Positions 7,773 through 16,319 of a stretch of 64,000 bases of DNA are shown piece by piece. The stretch's first letter is position 1. Each line of letters starts with the position of its first letter. The notes under the pieces were generated by a model. The model did no database searches, was not told where the DNA came from, and worked only from the letters and a program-made list of their open reading frames with translations. Source of the DNA: JANQEU01 sp965228045 (lineage in GTDB: Bacteria; Bacteroidota; Bacteroidia; Cytophagales; Cyclobacteriaceae); the NCBI GenBank assembly GCA_965228045.1, contig OZ245789.1, positions 1,922,001 through 1,986,000 of the forward strand. The letters run 5' to 3'. The position numbers and the translations under genes are program-made.

Positions 7773-9182
7773 TTATATTGAATTTAAAGTAGATTGGATC
7801 AACCTCCAGACGTTTTCAACGTGTCTTTTTTCCAGGTAAGTCTGTCCCAAAACTATTCGTAACACATACTTATTCTGAACCTTGGTATGGGTGAGATAAG
7901 CTTTACCAGAGTCATTTATAAGTTTGAGCAGCTTTTCATTTTTCTCATTCAACACCTCAGACGTCGATTTTTCATCGAAATGTCGAAAAACGATCACATT
8001 CATCCTCCTTTCAGTTACCAACTCAAAGTCCTTATGCTCCTGTATTTGTTGCTCCAGCCATGCTGCGAACTCAATATGATTTCTTAATACTTTCCTGATT
8101 CCGGACACACCGTAGGTTCTGATCACAAACCAAAGTTTTAAAGCCCGGAAACGTCTCCCAAGGGGAATTCCCCAGTCCCTGTAGTCATTGACTTTTCCGG
8201 TAGTGGAGGTTTTAAGATACTCTGGCAGAATCGACAAGGTCCTTAACAGAGTATCCTTATTGGACGCGTAATACACCGAACAATCAAAATTAGTCATCAT
8301 CCATTTGTGTGGATTGAATAGAAAACTGTCCACTTTTTCCAGTGTGTCAGATAGGTGATGATACTCTTCAAGTACCAGGGCACTTCCTGCGTACGCCGCA
8401 TCTACATGATGCCAGAGTTTGTGTTTCTTACAGATTTGATCCACGGATACTACGTCATCGAATGCCAGGGTTCCTGTCGTCCCCAATGTAGACACTACCG
8501 CGCATGGTGTATGTCCATGAGAGAGGTCATTTTCAATCGCTTTTTCAAGCAATGATGTATTCATCGACATGTCATCGTTCACTTCCATCTTAACAAGATT
8601 ATCTTCACCAAAACCGGCTATTTTGACGGCCTTGGCAATGGAGCTATGTGTTTCGGCGGAGCAGTATATTCTAAGTTTTTGACTGCCAAAGCCTTCTTTA
8701 TTAATTGAAAAGTCACACTTCCATTCACGCGCACAAAGCAGCGACACAAGTGTACCCGTGCTGGCTGTATCCTGGATTACACCATGCCAGTGATCCGGCA
8801 ACTTCATCATTTCCCTAAACCAGTTCATCATCTGTTCTTCAAGCTCAGCGGCAGCAGGGGAAGTTTCCCAAATCATGCATTGTGCCGCAAGAGTAGAAGT
8901 CATCATTTCGCCCAGGATGGAGGGAAAGCTGCTATTTCCAGGAAAATACGCATGAAAGTTCGGGTGTTGCCAATGGGTCATTCCCGGCATGATTTTCCTC
9001 TCCACATCCTTCATTATTTCGTCAAAAGGTTCCCTATCATCCGGTGGTGAAGTTGGAATCTGTTTGATGATGTCCCCTGGTTTTACCTGGGATTTGACAG
9101 TGTACTCCTCGATTTTGCCGTAGTAGTCGGCCATCCAATCCACCAATCTGTGTGCATTGGCCCTAAATTCCTCTAAATTCAT
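7773..9182 (-). CDS. PLP-dependent group II decarboxylase (aromatic L-amino acid decarboxylase-like)
   Basis: 469 residues, typical length for the aromatic-amino-acid decarboxylase family, which removes the carboxyl group of tryptophan, tyrosine, phenylalanine or DOPA to give amines. PLP-site residues are in place: His179 (SAETHSS), Asp261 (HHVDAAYAG) and the Schiff-base lysine Lys293 (FNPHKWMMTNFDC). The N-terminal swap domain has PNFHAYFPGNSSFPSILGEM. Ile or Leu positions that set substrate choice cannot be interpreted safely here. The start overlaps the end of rsmG by 4 bases, so it is the last gene of the glycosyltransferase-sigma-rsmG operon, an odd partner for ribosome methylation. Subclass is sure; substrate is not. 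Confidence 0.9.
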   Translation of the reverse strand: MNLEEFRANAHRLVDWMADYYGKIEEYTVKSQVKPGDIIKQIPTSPPDDREPFDEIMKDVERKIMPGMTHWQHPNFHAYFPGNSSFPSILGEMMTSTLAAQCMIWETSPAAAELEEQMMNWFREMMKLPDHWHGVIQDTASTGTLVSLLCAREWKCDFSINKEGFGSQKLRIYCSAETHSSIAKAVKIAGFGEDNLVKMEVNDDMSMNTSLLEKAIENDLSHGHTPCAVVSTLGTTGTLAFDDVVSVDQICKKHKLWHHVDAAYAGSALVLEEYHHLSDTLEKVDSFLFNPHKWMMTNFDCSVYYASNKDTLLRTLSILPEYLKTSTTGKVNDYRDWGIPLGRRFRALKLWFVIRTYGVSGIRKVLRNHIEFAAWLEQQIQEHKDFELVTERRMNVIVFRHFDEKSTSEVLNEKNEKLLKLINDSGKAYLTHTKVQNKYVLRIVLGQTYLEKRHVENVWRLIQSTLNSI

Positions 9183-9775
9183 GTGGGTATGAAAATGATT
9201 TTTTTGGTTTCGAAAAAGGCTTCATCATAGTAATCCGACAAGGATACCATATCGTATTTTCGGTGCAGTGCTTTAAGTTCTTCTCCCAGGTCGCCGCCTT
9301 TAAGAGCAATCAATCCTGCTTTAATTTTCTTGCCGGTCCATTTCCAAAGAGTAGCTGCGGGTGCTACTGCTCTTGTGACTGCATAATCATAGGTATCAGA
9401 AAGTTCTTCCGCCCGATTCTTCTCGAAGGTCACGTTTTGAAGTCCAAGGGCTTTGACCACCTCAGATACCACGGTAATCTTTTTGCCGATAGAGTCCACC
9501 AAATGAAAATGTGATTTCGGAAAGTAAATGGCCAGGGGAATTCCCGGGAATCCACCACCTGTGCCGATGTCCAGAATTGAAGTATTTGGTTTAAACTCTA
9601 TGAATCTGGCGATGGCCAGGCTATGTAGAATGTGTCTCAGATTCAGTTCGTCAATGTCTTTTCTGGAAACCACATTGATTTTTTGATTCCAATCTGAATA
9701 GACACCGGGTAATTGATTGAATTGACTTTTCTGTTTCTCAGTCAGGTTTGGGAAATAACGATCCAGGGAGTTCAC
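9179..9775 (-). CDS. rsmG: 16S rRNA (guanine(527)-N7)-methyltransferase
   Basis: 198-residue SAM-dependent methyltransferase that makes m7G527 in 16S rRNA; loss in other bacteria gives low-level streptomycin resistance. The SAM-binding motif ILDIGTGGGFPGIPLAI lies around residues 66-82, followed by FHLVDSIGKK and the RAVAPAATLWKW segment typical of RsmG/GidB. The start codon appears to be GTG at 9775, 2 bases behind the sigma-factor stop; no better ATG exists upstream. Its stop overlaps the decarboxylase ATG by 4 bases, so translation is coupled in both directions. Confidence 0.95.
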   Translation of the reverse strand: MNSLDRYFPNLTEKQKSQFNQLPGVYSDWNQKINVVSRKDIDELNLRHILHSLAIARFIEFKPNTSILDIGTGGGFPGIPLAIYFPKSHFHLVDSIGKKITVVSEVVKALGLQNVTFEKNRAEELSDTYDYAVTRAVAPAATLWKWTGKKIKAGLIALKGGDLGEELKALHRKYDMVSLSDYYDEAFFETKKIIFIPT

Positions 9776-9777
9776 CC

Positions 9778-10386
9778 TTAAATATGCTGCTTTTTATCTT
9801 TCACAAGGTCGTACATCAATTCCCTGGCGCGGTGTAGTTGTGCCTTGACGGTCCCAAGTGGTGCATCCAGCTCCTTGGCGATTTCCTCATAGGAGAGTTC
9901 ATCAAAGTATCGCAGTTTCACAAGCCTCTGGTACTTGGCCGGCAATTTTGTGACAAACATCTGTACAAGCTGGATCTTCTGTGCCTTGATCGTCTGCTCA
10001 TCAGGGGTTAGTCTGTTATCCTCGACATCGATGTTCACGCTTTCGCCACCATCGTCCGTAAAAGATGTATTGAGGCTGTACGTGTCCAGCTTTTTCTTTC
10101 TGATGAAGTCAATGGCATTATTGGTGGCGATTCTAAACAGCCATGTACTGAAGGTATAGTCTTTTTTGAACCGACTTAGGTTTTTAAATGCCTTTGCAAA
10201 AGCCTCAATTGTCAGGTCTTCAGCATCATCCACGTTCCTCACCATCTTCAGCACCATGTGATAAACGGGCTTGCGGTAGCGCTGCATAAGCTCTGCAAAT
10301 GCGCTCTCGTCACCGTCCTTAGTGGCGCTGTCGATCAGCTTGAAATCGTGTAATGCTTTATCTGAAAATTGTCGATCTATTTCCAT
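9778..10386 (-). CDS. ECF-type RNA polymerase sigma factor
   Basis: 202 residues with the two sigma-70 domains that define ECF factors. Region 2 spans about 22-95 (YRKPVYHMVLKMVRNVDDAED, then FSTWLFRIATNNAIDF) and region 4 about 135-190 (LPAKYQRLVKLRYFDELSYE with a helix-turn-helix ending in GTVKAQLHRARELM). No anti-sigma gene lies next to it; it is instead embedded between a glycosyltransferase (10-base overlap) and rsmG (2-base gap). This arrangement next to rsmG suggests a housekeeping-like SigW-type ECF rather than a locally regulated one. Target genes cannot be inferred. Confidence 0.93.
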   Translation of the reverse strand: MEIDRQFSDKALHDFKLIDSATKDGDESAFAELMQRYRKPVYHMVLKMVRNVDDAEDLTIEAFAKAFKNLSRFKKDYTFSTWLFRIATNNAIDFIRKKKLDTYSLNTSFTDDGGESVNIDVEDNRLTPDEQTIKAQKIQLVQMFVTKLPAKYQRLVKLRYFDELSYEEIAKELDAPLGTVKAQLHRARELMYDLVKDKKQHI

Positions 10387-11486
10387 TTGACCTTTCTTGT
10401 AAACGTAGAGATGAGGACCGCAATTGGTACGAAAGTAATATAAATTGCCTCAAAAATTGGTCCAAGACCGATTAGATATCCATCTCCAATCTTTTTTGCA
10501 GTATAAAAATGGCCCAATCCGCGAAGGAACAGATGTAAAACTATGGCCCCAATTCCAACCCACATAAAATCCATAAAGACAATGTTCAGTATGGCCAGAA
10601 TCCAAAATGAAACCAAAGCTAAATGGTTAAAGGCGTGTGAAAGTCTTGACCAGAATGTATAAAATTTCCCAACAGAAAAATGTCTTTTCTTTTGAAACCA
10701 ATAAGAAGAAAAATCAGATTTTGCAGCAGAGTATGTCAATGATGATTCTCCAAGGACAACTTGTGTCCTGGAGGGTTTAGCGTGATAATGAACGAAAAGG
10801 TCATCATCACCACCCATTACATGTTGGTAGTCATTATATCCCCTGGCTTCTAAAAACAATGATTTGCGATATGCTATATTTCTCCCCACTCCCATATACG
10901 GAATTTTCAGCCGGGTAGATGAAATATAATTAAGAGCGGTAAGGAACGTTTCATAACGAATGTAAGCATTCAGAAATCCTTTTTCCTTCAAATAAGGAGA
11001 GCAACCCAATATGAAATCCGTTTTTTCGCTCATTTCCATTGACATTTGGGCCAACCACTTATCCGACCGTGGAGTGCAGTCTGCATCGGTCAGTACCATC
11101 CACTCGTGGGAGGCACCTTTGATACCAAGGGTGAGTGCATATTTTTTGGGACTGAAGTGATCAGGCAGATCGTCAATAATGACTACCCGGACAGATTTGT
11201 ATTTTTTTTCGAATGCTTTCATCACTTCGATGCTGTCATCGGTACACCGGTCAAGTGCAATCACGATTTCGAATTCAGGATAGTCCTGTTTTAACAGGGT
11301 TGGGATTAATTCCCTGAGTTTTGAAGCCATATTTCTGGCAGCAATGACCACAGAAATGGGTGGTTGTTCGGTTGTGGACTTGGTCTTCCAGGTCGAGATC
11401 GCGATCCATTGCGTGATCAGCCGTATCTGGATATAACCAAAAGTCAGGATCAGTGCATAGAGGAGTATATCGGTGAAGTCAGGCAT
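10377..11486 (-). CDS. Membrane glycosyltransferase family 2
   Basis: 369 residues. A hydrophobic helix near residues 5-25 precedes a GT-A fold domain (about 40-270) with PPISVVIAARNMASKL, the variable-sugar ALDRCTDDS motif and the metal-binding DADC. Later residues include the acceptor-side GGDDDLF and the KKRHFSVGKFY stretch resembling the QxxRW region of processive enzymes. Two or three membrane helices close the protein. It probably transfers a nucleotide sugar to a lipid or polysaccharide at the inner membrane; donor and acceptor are unknown. It is the first gene of the minus-strand operon and is divergent from tgt with 65 bases between. Confidence 0.88.
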   Translation of the reverse strand: MPDFTDILLYALILTFGYIQIRLITQWIAISTWKTKSTTEQPPISVVIAARNMASKLRELIPTLLKQDYPEFEIVIALDRCTDDSIEVMKAFEKKYKSVRVVIIDDLPDHFSPKKYALTLGIKGASHEWMVLTDADCTPRSDKWLAQMSMEMSEKTDFILGCSPYLKEKGFLNAYIRYETFLTALNYISSTRLKIPYMGVGRNIAYRKSLFLEARGYNDYQHVMGGDDDLFVHYHAKPSRTQVVLGESSLTYSAAKSDFSSYWFQKKRHFSVGKFYTFWSRLSHAFNHLALVSFWILAILNIVFMDFMWVGIGAIVLHLFLRGLGHFYTAKKIGDGYLIGLGPIFEAIYITFVPIAVLISTFTRKVKWK

Positions 11487-11535
11487 CCTTTTAAATCAGC
11501 GCACGAAATTAAGACATATTATGCCTTGACAAGAT

Positions 11536-11543
11536 TATTTTTG
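11536..11543 (+). promoter_or_regulatory. Candidate -7 promoter box for tgt
   Basis: Reads TATTTTTG, a full match to TAnnTTTG, and ends 8 bases before the tgt ATG. If used, the tgt message would be nearly leaderless. No convincing -33 element was found at the right spacing, so this is a weak call. Confidence 0.3.
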
Positions 11544-11551
11544 CCGTCTTT

Positions 11552-12682
11552 ATGAAATTTGATCTGGTAAGTAAAGATCCGAAAGGTAAGGCGAGGGCAG
11601 GGGTTCTGAAAACACCTCATGGTGAGATCAACACCCCAATATTTATGCCGGTAGGTACAGCAGGAACAGTCAAAGCCGTTCATCAAAGGGAACTGGAAGT
11701 GGACATCAATGCAGAGATCATTCTTGGTAATACTTACCATCTGTATCTAAGGCCCGGTCTGGACATCATTTCGAAAGCCGGGGGTCTTCATAAGTTCAAT
11801 AATTGGAAACGTCCGATATTAACAGATAGTGGAGGCTACCAGGTGTATTCATTGGGTGACAACCGGAAGATCAAAGAAGAAGGAGTGAAATTCCAATCAC
11901 ATATTGACGGTTCTTATCATAATTTCTCACCGGAGAATGTGGTTGATATTCAGAGAACAATCGGTGCGGATATCATCATGGCCTTTGATGAGTGTACGCC
12001 TTATCCCTGTGAGCTGGATTATGCTACAAATTCAATGCATATGACGCATCGATGGCTGGATCGGTGTCTCAAACGCATGAATGAAACTGAACCCAAATAT
12101 GGATTTGACCAGGTACTTTTTCCGATCGTTCAGGGGAGTGTGTATCCGGACCTCCGTAAAGTTTCTGCGGAATATATCGCGGAAAAGAATGCCCCCGGCA
12201 ACGCAATCGGCGGGTTATCAGTGGGCGAACCGCATGAAGACATGTACAGTATGACAGACCTGGTTTGTAGCATATTGCCAGAAGACAAGCCCCGGTACCT
12301 TATGGGCGTAGGGACACCTGAAAACATACTCGAATGTATTGCACTTGGGGTGGATATGTTTGATTGCGTCATGCCTACCCGCAATGCCCGAAACGGGATG
12401 CTATTCACGTCTGAGGGTATCATAAATATCCGCAATGAAAAGTGGAAAGACGATTTTAGTGAGGTTGATGGAGTGCTGGGAGGATACGCCAGCACTTACT
12501 ATTCAAAAGCTTATCTTCGCCATCTCGTCACAAGTAATGAGATGCTTGGCGCTCAAATATCAAGCATTCACAATCTGACTTTTTATCTATGGCTGGTCAG
12601 GGAAGCAAGAAAACAAATCATTGATGGGACATTTTCCGTTTGGAAAGATGAAATGGTAAGAAAGGTGACGCAGAGATTATGA
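11552..12682 (+). CDS. tgt: tRNA-guanine transglycosylase
   Basis: 376-residue enzyme that swaps guanine-34 of GUN-anticodon tRNAs for preQ1 on the way to queuosine. The TIM-barrel active site is intact: Asp92 in TDSGGYQVYS (general base), VQGSVYPDLR, GGLSVGEP, and nucleophile Asp271 in DCVMPTRNARNG. The zinc-binding CxCxxC loop of the usual enzyme aligns without gaps to LGGYAS here, so the three cysteines are Leu309, Gly311 and Ser314; only the fourth ligand, His340 (SIHN), remains. The enzyme probably folds without zinc. Its last 4 bases overlap the LptF/G-like gene, starting a three-gene operon. Confidence 0.95.
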   Translation: MKFDLVSKDPKGKARAGVLKTPHGEINTPIFMPVGTAGTVKAVHQRELEVDINAEIILGNTYHLYLRPGLDIISKAGGLHKFNNWKRPILTDSGGYQVYSLGDNRKIKEEGVKFQSHIDGSYHNFSPENVVDIQRTIGADIIMAFDECTPYPCELDYATNSMHMTHRWLDRCLKRMNETEPKYGFDQVLFPIVQGSVYPDLRKVSAEYIAEKNAPGNAIGGLSVGEPHEDMYSMTDLVCSILPEDKPRYLMGVGTPENILECIALGVDMFDCVMPTRNARNGMLFTSEGIINIRNEKWKDDFSEVDGVLGGYASTYYSKAYLRHLVTSNEMLGAQISSIHNLTFYLWLVREARKQIIDGTFSVWKDEMVRKVTQRL

Positions 12683-13752
12683 AGAAACTGGATGTTTATT
12701 TACTCAAGAAATTTCTTAGCACCTTCATCTTCGTAGTTCTGATTCTGATCGCAATTATCTGTGTCATTGACTACACGGAGAAATACGACAAATTCATAAA
12801 ATTTGACGTCTCCACGGAGATGGTTCAGCACTATTACCTGACTTTCATTCCGTACATGACAAGTCTGCTGACCCCGATTACAACTTTTATCGCTACCGTT
12901 TTTGTCACCGCGAAGCTTGCGGCCAATACCGAGGTCATAGCCATTCTCGCAAGCGGAATTAGTTTCAGGAGGTTGATGGTACCGTATTTCATCGGCGCTT
13001 CCATCATAGGGTTGGCAAGTTTTTATCTAAACAGTTATGTTATTCCGGATGCCAATAAATTCCGAATTGATTTTGAATTGAACTACCTGGACAATCCATT
13101 TTACTACAGCGGAAGAAATACTCACATCAAGGTTGGCCCGACAGATTATATCTACATAGATCGGTATAACAATCACCGGGATGTGGGGTATAATGTTACC
13201 CTCGAGAAGATAACTGATGGTCGGTTGCTTGAAAAGCTGCATGCACAGCGAATTGAATGGGACACAACCACTTCAAAGTGGAAACTCTTTAATTGGGAAA
13301 ATCGAATTCTGGAGGAGGATGGCGAACGAATGGAGGAGGGCAATACGATGGATACGACCCTATACCTTTCTCCGGAGGATTTTGAAAATAAGGAGAGACT
13401 TTGGGAGACTCTGACCCTGACCGAGTTAAATGAGCACATCAGTTTACAACTTTCGAGGGGAGCTGAGGATGTGCTGATCTATCGAATAGAAAAGTACATA
13501 AGGTTTATGACACCTTTTACTGTGCTCATTTTGACTTTTATAGGCCTGATCGTTTCAGCCAGAAAGAGCCGAAGAGGTACCGGGTTTCAAATAGCGCTTG
13601 GATTTCTTATTGCTTTCATATTCATCATCTTTTATATACTGGCGAGAGCTATTGCTGAGGCCAACACCATGAATCCGATATTCGCGGTGTGGATTCCAAA
13701 TCTGGTTTTCACGGGTGTAGGATTGGTAATGTATCGATTAGTCCCAAGATGA
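12679..13752 (+). CDS. LptF/LptG family permease (YjgP/YjgQ)
   Basis: 357-residue inner-membrane protein of the lipopolysaccharide-export ABC complex LptB2FG. The N-terminal helix begins KKLDVYLLKKFLSTFIFVVL, as is typical (LDRYLLKEFL in the family), followed by two helices, a periplasmic beta-jellyroll region (about 120-260) and three C-terminal helices (MTPFTVLILTFIGLIVSARK onward). Whether it is LptF or LptG is not decidable from one copy. With the OstA-like protein at 21.6-23.2 kb it is the second LPS-transport element in the window. It overlaps both neighbours by 4 bases (ATGA), indicating coupled translation. Confidence 0.9.
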   Translation: MKKLDVYLLKKFLSTFIFVVLILIAIICVIDYTEKYDKFIKFDVSTEMVQHYYLTFIPYMTSLLTPITTFIATVFVTAKLAANTEVIAILASGISFRRLMVPYFIGASIIGLASFYLNSYVIPDANKFRIDFELNYLDNPFYYSGRNTHIKVGPTDYIYIDRYNNHRDVGYNVTLEKITDGRLLEKLHAQRIEWDTTTSKWKLFNWENRILEEDGERMEEGNTMDTTLYLSPEDFENKERLWETLTLTELNEHISLQLSRGAEDVLIYRIEKYIRFMTPFTVLILTFIGLIVSARKSRRGTGFQIALGFLIAFIFIIFYILARAIAEANTMNPIFAVWIPNLVFTGVGLVMYRLVPR

Positions 13753-14663
13753 CACAGGAGCGGAAGGACCTGGTTTTTTTGCATTTTATTATTGGAATCT
13801 GGGGGTTTACTGCTGTTCTTGGTAAGCTTATCACCATTCCATCGGTGGAATTGGTTTTTTATCGTACTGCGCTTGCCGCAATAGGGCTTTGGGTCGTGAT
13901 TTCAATTCTCAACAAAAGCTTCAAAATCGAGAGGAGAGCGGATTGGTATGTATTGATATTGTCGGGATTTCTTTTCGGAATTCATTGGATTACCTTTTTC
14001 ATGTCCGTCAAGGTCTCTAACGTAACTACCTGTCTGGTGGGAATGAGCAGTACAGCCCTCTGGACAAGCATTCTGGAACCAATTTTCTACAAGGAACGTA
14101 TCAGCAAGCTCAAACTACTTTTTTCTGCTCTGGGAATAGGTGGCATCCTCATCATATTCAGGGTGGATATGGTCAGCATGAATGGTCTCATGCTTGCATT
14201 AGTATCTTCGGGTTGTGCTTCACTCTTTACCATATTCAATGCCCGCCTGGTCAGAAATATTGATCACTTCACCATTACATTTTATGAAATGTTGATCGCA
14301 TTTATTGCAATTTCTATTTTCCTTCCATTTTATGGAAAATTTATTACACAGGGACCTCTGAGTCTGGCACCAGGTTGGTTGGACTGGGTTTATATCCTAA
14401 TTCTTTCTGTCCTCTGTACCGTTTTCGCCTATTCCTATGCTGTGATGCTGATGAAAAGACTCCGGCCTTTTACCATCAATTTTACCATCAACCTGGAACC
14501 AGTTTATGGGATTATTCTGGCTCTGTTGGTTTTTGGAAAATCTGAGATTATGACACCAAAATTCTATCTGGGAGCAACTTTTCTGTTGATTTCTGTCCTT
14601 ATGTATCCATTGATTTCGAGACGTATCAAACCTAAAAGCGGATTATCTCAACTGAAGCTTTGA
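13749..14663 (+). CDS. EamA-family (DMT) exporter
   Basis: 304 residues with ten predicted membrane helices in two EamA repeats of five helices, for example HFIIGIWGFTAVLGKLITIP and the second-repeat segment FTINFTINLEPVYGIILALL, which contains the typical N-x-EP motif. Members export amino acids, purines or other metabolites; the substrate is unknown. The frame is open 60 bases further upstream, but the ATG at 13749 overlaps the preceding stop as ATGA and gives the normal N-terminus, so it was chosen. Its 3' end overlaps ispE, read from the other strand, by 21 bases. Confidence 0.87.
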   Translation: MTQERKDLVFLHFIIGIWGFTAVLGKLITIPSVELVFYRTALAAIGLWVVISILNKSFKIERRADWYVLILSGFLFGIHWITFFMSVKVSNVTTCLVGMSSTALWTSILEPIFYKERISKLKLLFSALGIGGILIIFRVDMVSMNGLMLALVSSGCASLFTIFNARLVRNIDHFTITFYEMLIAFIAISIFLPFYGKFITQGPLSLAPGWLDWVYILILSVLCTVFAYSYAVMLMKRLRPFTINFTINLEPVYGIILALLVFGKSEIMTPKFYLGATFLLISVLMYPLISRRIKPKSGLSQLKL

Positions 14664-15452
14664 AATCAGTGTGGACCGGCCGTTGGATGATTTCAAATGC
14701 GGTTCTTCTTCAAACAAGCCAAATACAGCGGAGCCGCTGCCGCTCATTGCCGAATATATGGCACCCGCCAGGTTCAGTTCTTCCTTCAGTTTGGCGATCT
14801 CAGGATGCTTTTGAAAAACACCTTCCTCGAAGTCATTAAGCAGTTTCGAGAAGGGCAGAGGTTTAGTGCTCAGGACTTTCTCTAATCCATTTTCCTGAGC
14901 AATCGGAGTGACCCCGGCATATGCCTCGGAAGTACTAACATGGATCCCCGGATGGATGATGGAGATGTATAAATGAGACAAGTCCAAACTGAGATTCTTC
15001 AATTGTGTGCCTGTTCCGGTGGCCAAAGCCGGCCTGTTTTCGATGAAAAACGGACAATCACTGCCAAGCTCAGATGCAAGTTCTTTCTGTTGTTTGATAC
15101 TGATTTTAAGGCCGAAAAGTTGATTTAGCATTTTTATAGTAAAAGCACCGTCCGACGAACCCCCTCCCAATCCAGCGCCCATTGGGATCACTTTATGCAA
15201 ATGGATATGCACAGACGGAATGGAGTAGCGAGTTTTGAGTAGGTTATATGCCTTCACCACCAAATTGGAAGCATCAGAACCTTCAATACTTAAACCCGTC
15301 TGCTCAAATTGGAACTCATCCGCTTCTACGATTTCCAAGACATCATGCCATGGAATAGGATAGAGACAGGATTCTATATTATGATAACCATCCTGTCTTA
15401 TGGATAAAATCTTTAGGCCAAGATTGATTTTGGCATTCGGAAATGACAGCAT
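14643..15452 (-). CDS. ispE: 4-diphosphocytidyl-2-C-methyl-D-erythritol kinase
   Basis: 269-residue GHMP-superfamily kinase that phosphorylates CDP-methylerythritol in the MEP route to isoprenoids. It starts FPNAKINLGLKIL and carries the ATP-binding glycine/serine loop VIPMGAGLGGGSSDGA near residues 88-103, plus the C-terminal SAMSGSGSAVFGLF motif. It is 11 bases downstream of fabI and is the last gene of the long minus-strand cluster. Its tail overlaps the EamA gene by 21 bases tail to tail. The organism therefore uses the MEP rather than the mevalonate pathway. Confidence 0.95.
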   Translation of the reverse strand: MLSFPNAKINLGLKILSIRQDGYHNIESCLYPIPWHDVLEIVEADEFQFEQTGLSIEGSDASNLVVKAYNLLKTRYSIPSVHIHLHKVIPMGAGLGGGSSDGAFTIKMLNQLFGLKISIKQQKELASELGSDCPFFIENRPALATGTGTQLKNLSLDLSHLYISIIHPGIHVSTSEAYAGVTPIAQENGLEKVLSTKPLPFSKLLNDFEEGVFQKHPEIAKLKEELNLAGAIYSAMSGSGSAVFGLFEEEPHLKSSNGRSTLISKLQLR

Positions 15453-15463
15453 AAAAGCTAATC

Positions 15464-16273
15464 TCAGGTCATCTGAGACATAAGCTCCTCGGAGATACCT
15501 GTATTAGAGTAGCCTCCATCATGGTATAAATTCTGCATCGTGATCATCCTGCTGAGGTCTGAAAACAGAAATATGCAATAATCGGCACATGCAGCAGCTG
15601 AGGCATTTCCAAGAGGTGCCATTTTATCCGCAAAATCATAGAATGAATTAAATCCGTCAATACCTGAGCCAGCAGTAGTCTTTGTGGGAGACTGAGAAAT
15701 CGTATTTACCCTGATCTTTTTTGCCTTGCCCAATCGATATCCATAACCTCTTGCAATTGATTCCAGCACAGCTTTGGCATCGGCCATGTCAGTATAAAAG
15801 GGATAAGTTCTCTGCGCGGCGATATAAGAAAGCCCGACGACCGACCCCCATTCAGAAATAGCATCAAGTTTTTCACCTGCATGCATCATCTTATGAAACG
15901 ATAAAGCAGATATGTCAAGTGATTTCTGGTACCAGTCGTAGTTAAGGTCACCGTAAGATCGGCCCTTTCGAATGTTTGGGGACATCCCGATGGAGTGAAG
16001 GACAAAGTCAATTTTTCCACCCAGAGCCTCAGTGGACTTCGTATATAGATTTTCAAGTTCTTCCACTGATGTAGCATCTGCAGGGATGAGCTCTGAAGAT
16101 GTCTTTTCCGCCAATTCATTGATTTTGCCCATTCTCAGAGCAATAGGGGCGTTAGTTAGTGTGATTTTTGCACCTTCTTCATGAGCACGCTCTGCAACGT
16201 GCCAGGCGATTGAATTTTCGTCAAGGGCTCCGGAGATAATTCCTCTTTTTCCGGCTAATAGATTGTTAGGCAT
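15464..16273 (-). CDS. fabI: Enoyl-[acyl-carrier-protein] reductase (NADH)
   Basis: 269-residue short-chain dehydrogenase that performs the last reduction step of fatty acid elongation. The FabI nucleotide site GIISGALDENSIAWHVAE lacks the classical TGxxxGxG, as expected for FabI. The active site Tyr-x6-Lys is visible in FYTDMADAKAVLE, followed by the conserved VNTISQSPTKTTAGSGI substrate-loop region. It follows recN after 46 bases and precedes ispE by 11. It is the target of triclosan-type inhibitors in other bacteria; no other enoyl reductase is seen here. Confidence 0.95.
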   Translation of the reverse strand: MPNNLLAGKRGIISGALDENSIAWHVAERAHEEGAKITLTNAPIALRMGKINELAEKTSSELIPADATSVEELENLYTKSTEALGGKIDFVLHSIGMSPNIRKGRSYGDLNYDWYQKSLDISALSFHKMMHAGEKLDAISEWGSVVGLSYIAAQRTYPFYTDMADAKAVLESIARGYGYRLGKAKKIRVNTISQSPTKTTAGSGIDGFNSFYDFADKMAPLGNASAAACADYCIFLFSDLSRMITMQNLYHDGGYSNTGISEELMSQMT

Positions 16274-16319
16274 AATTTCTAATTATTCAGGTTGGTAAAA
16301 TTATCAAAAAGGACGACTT

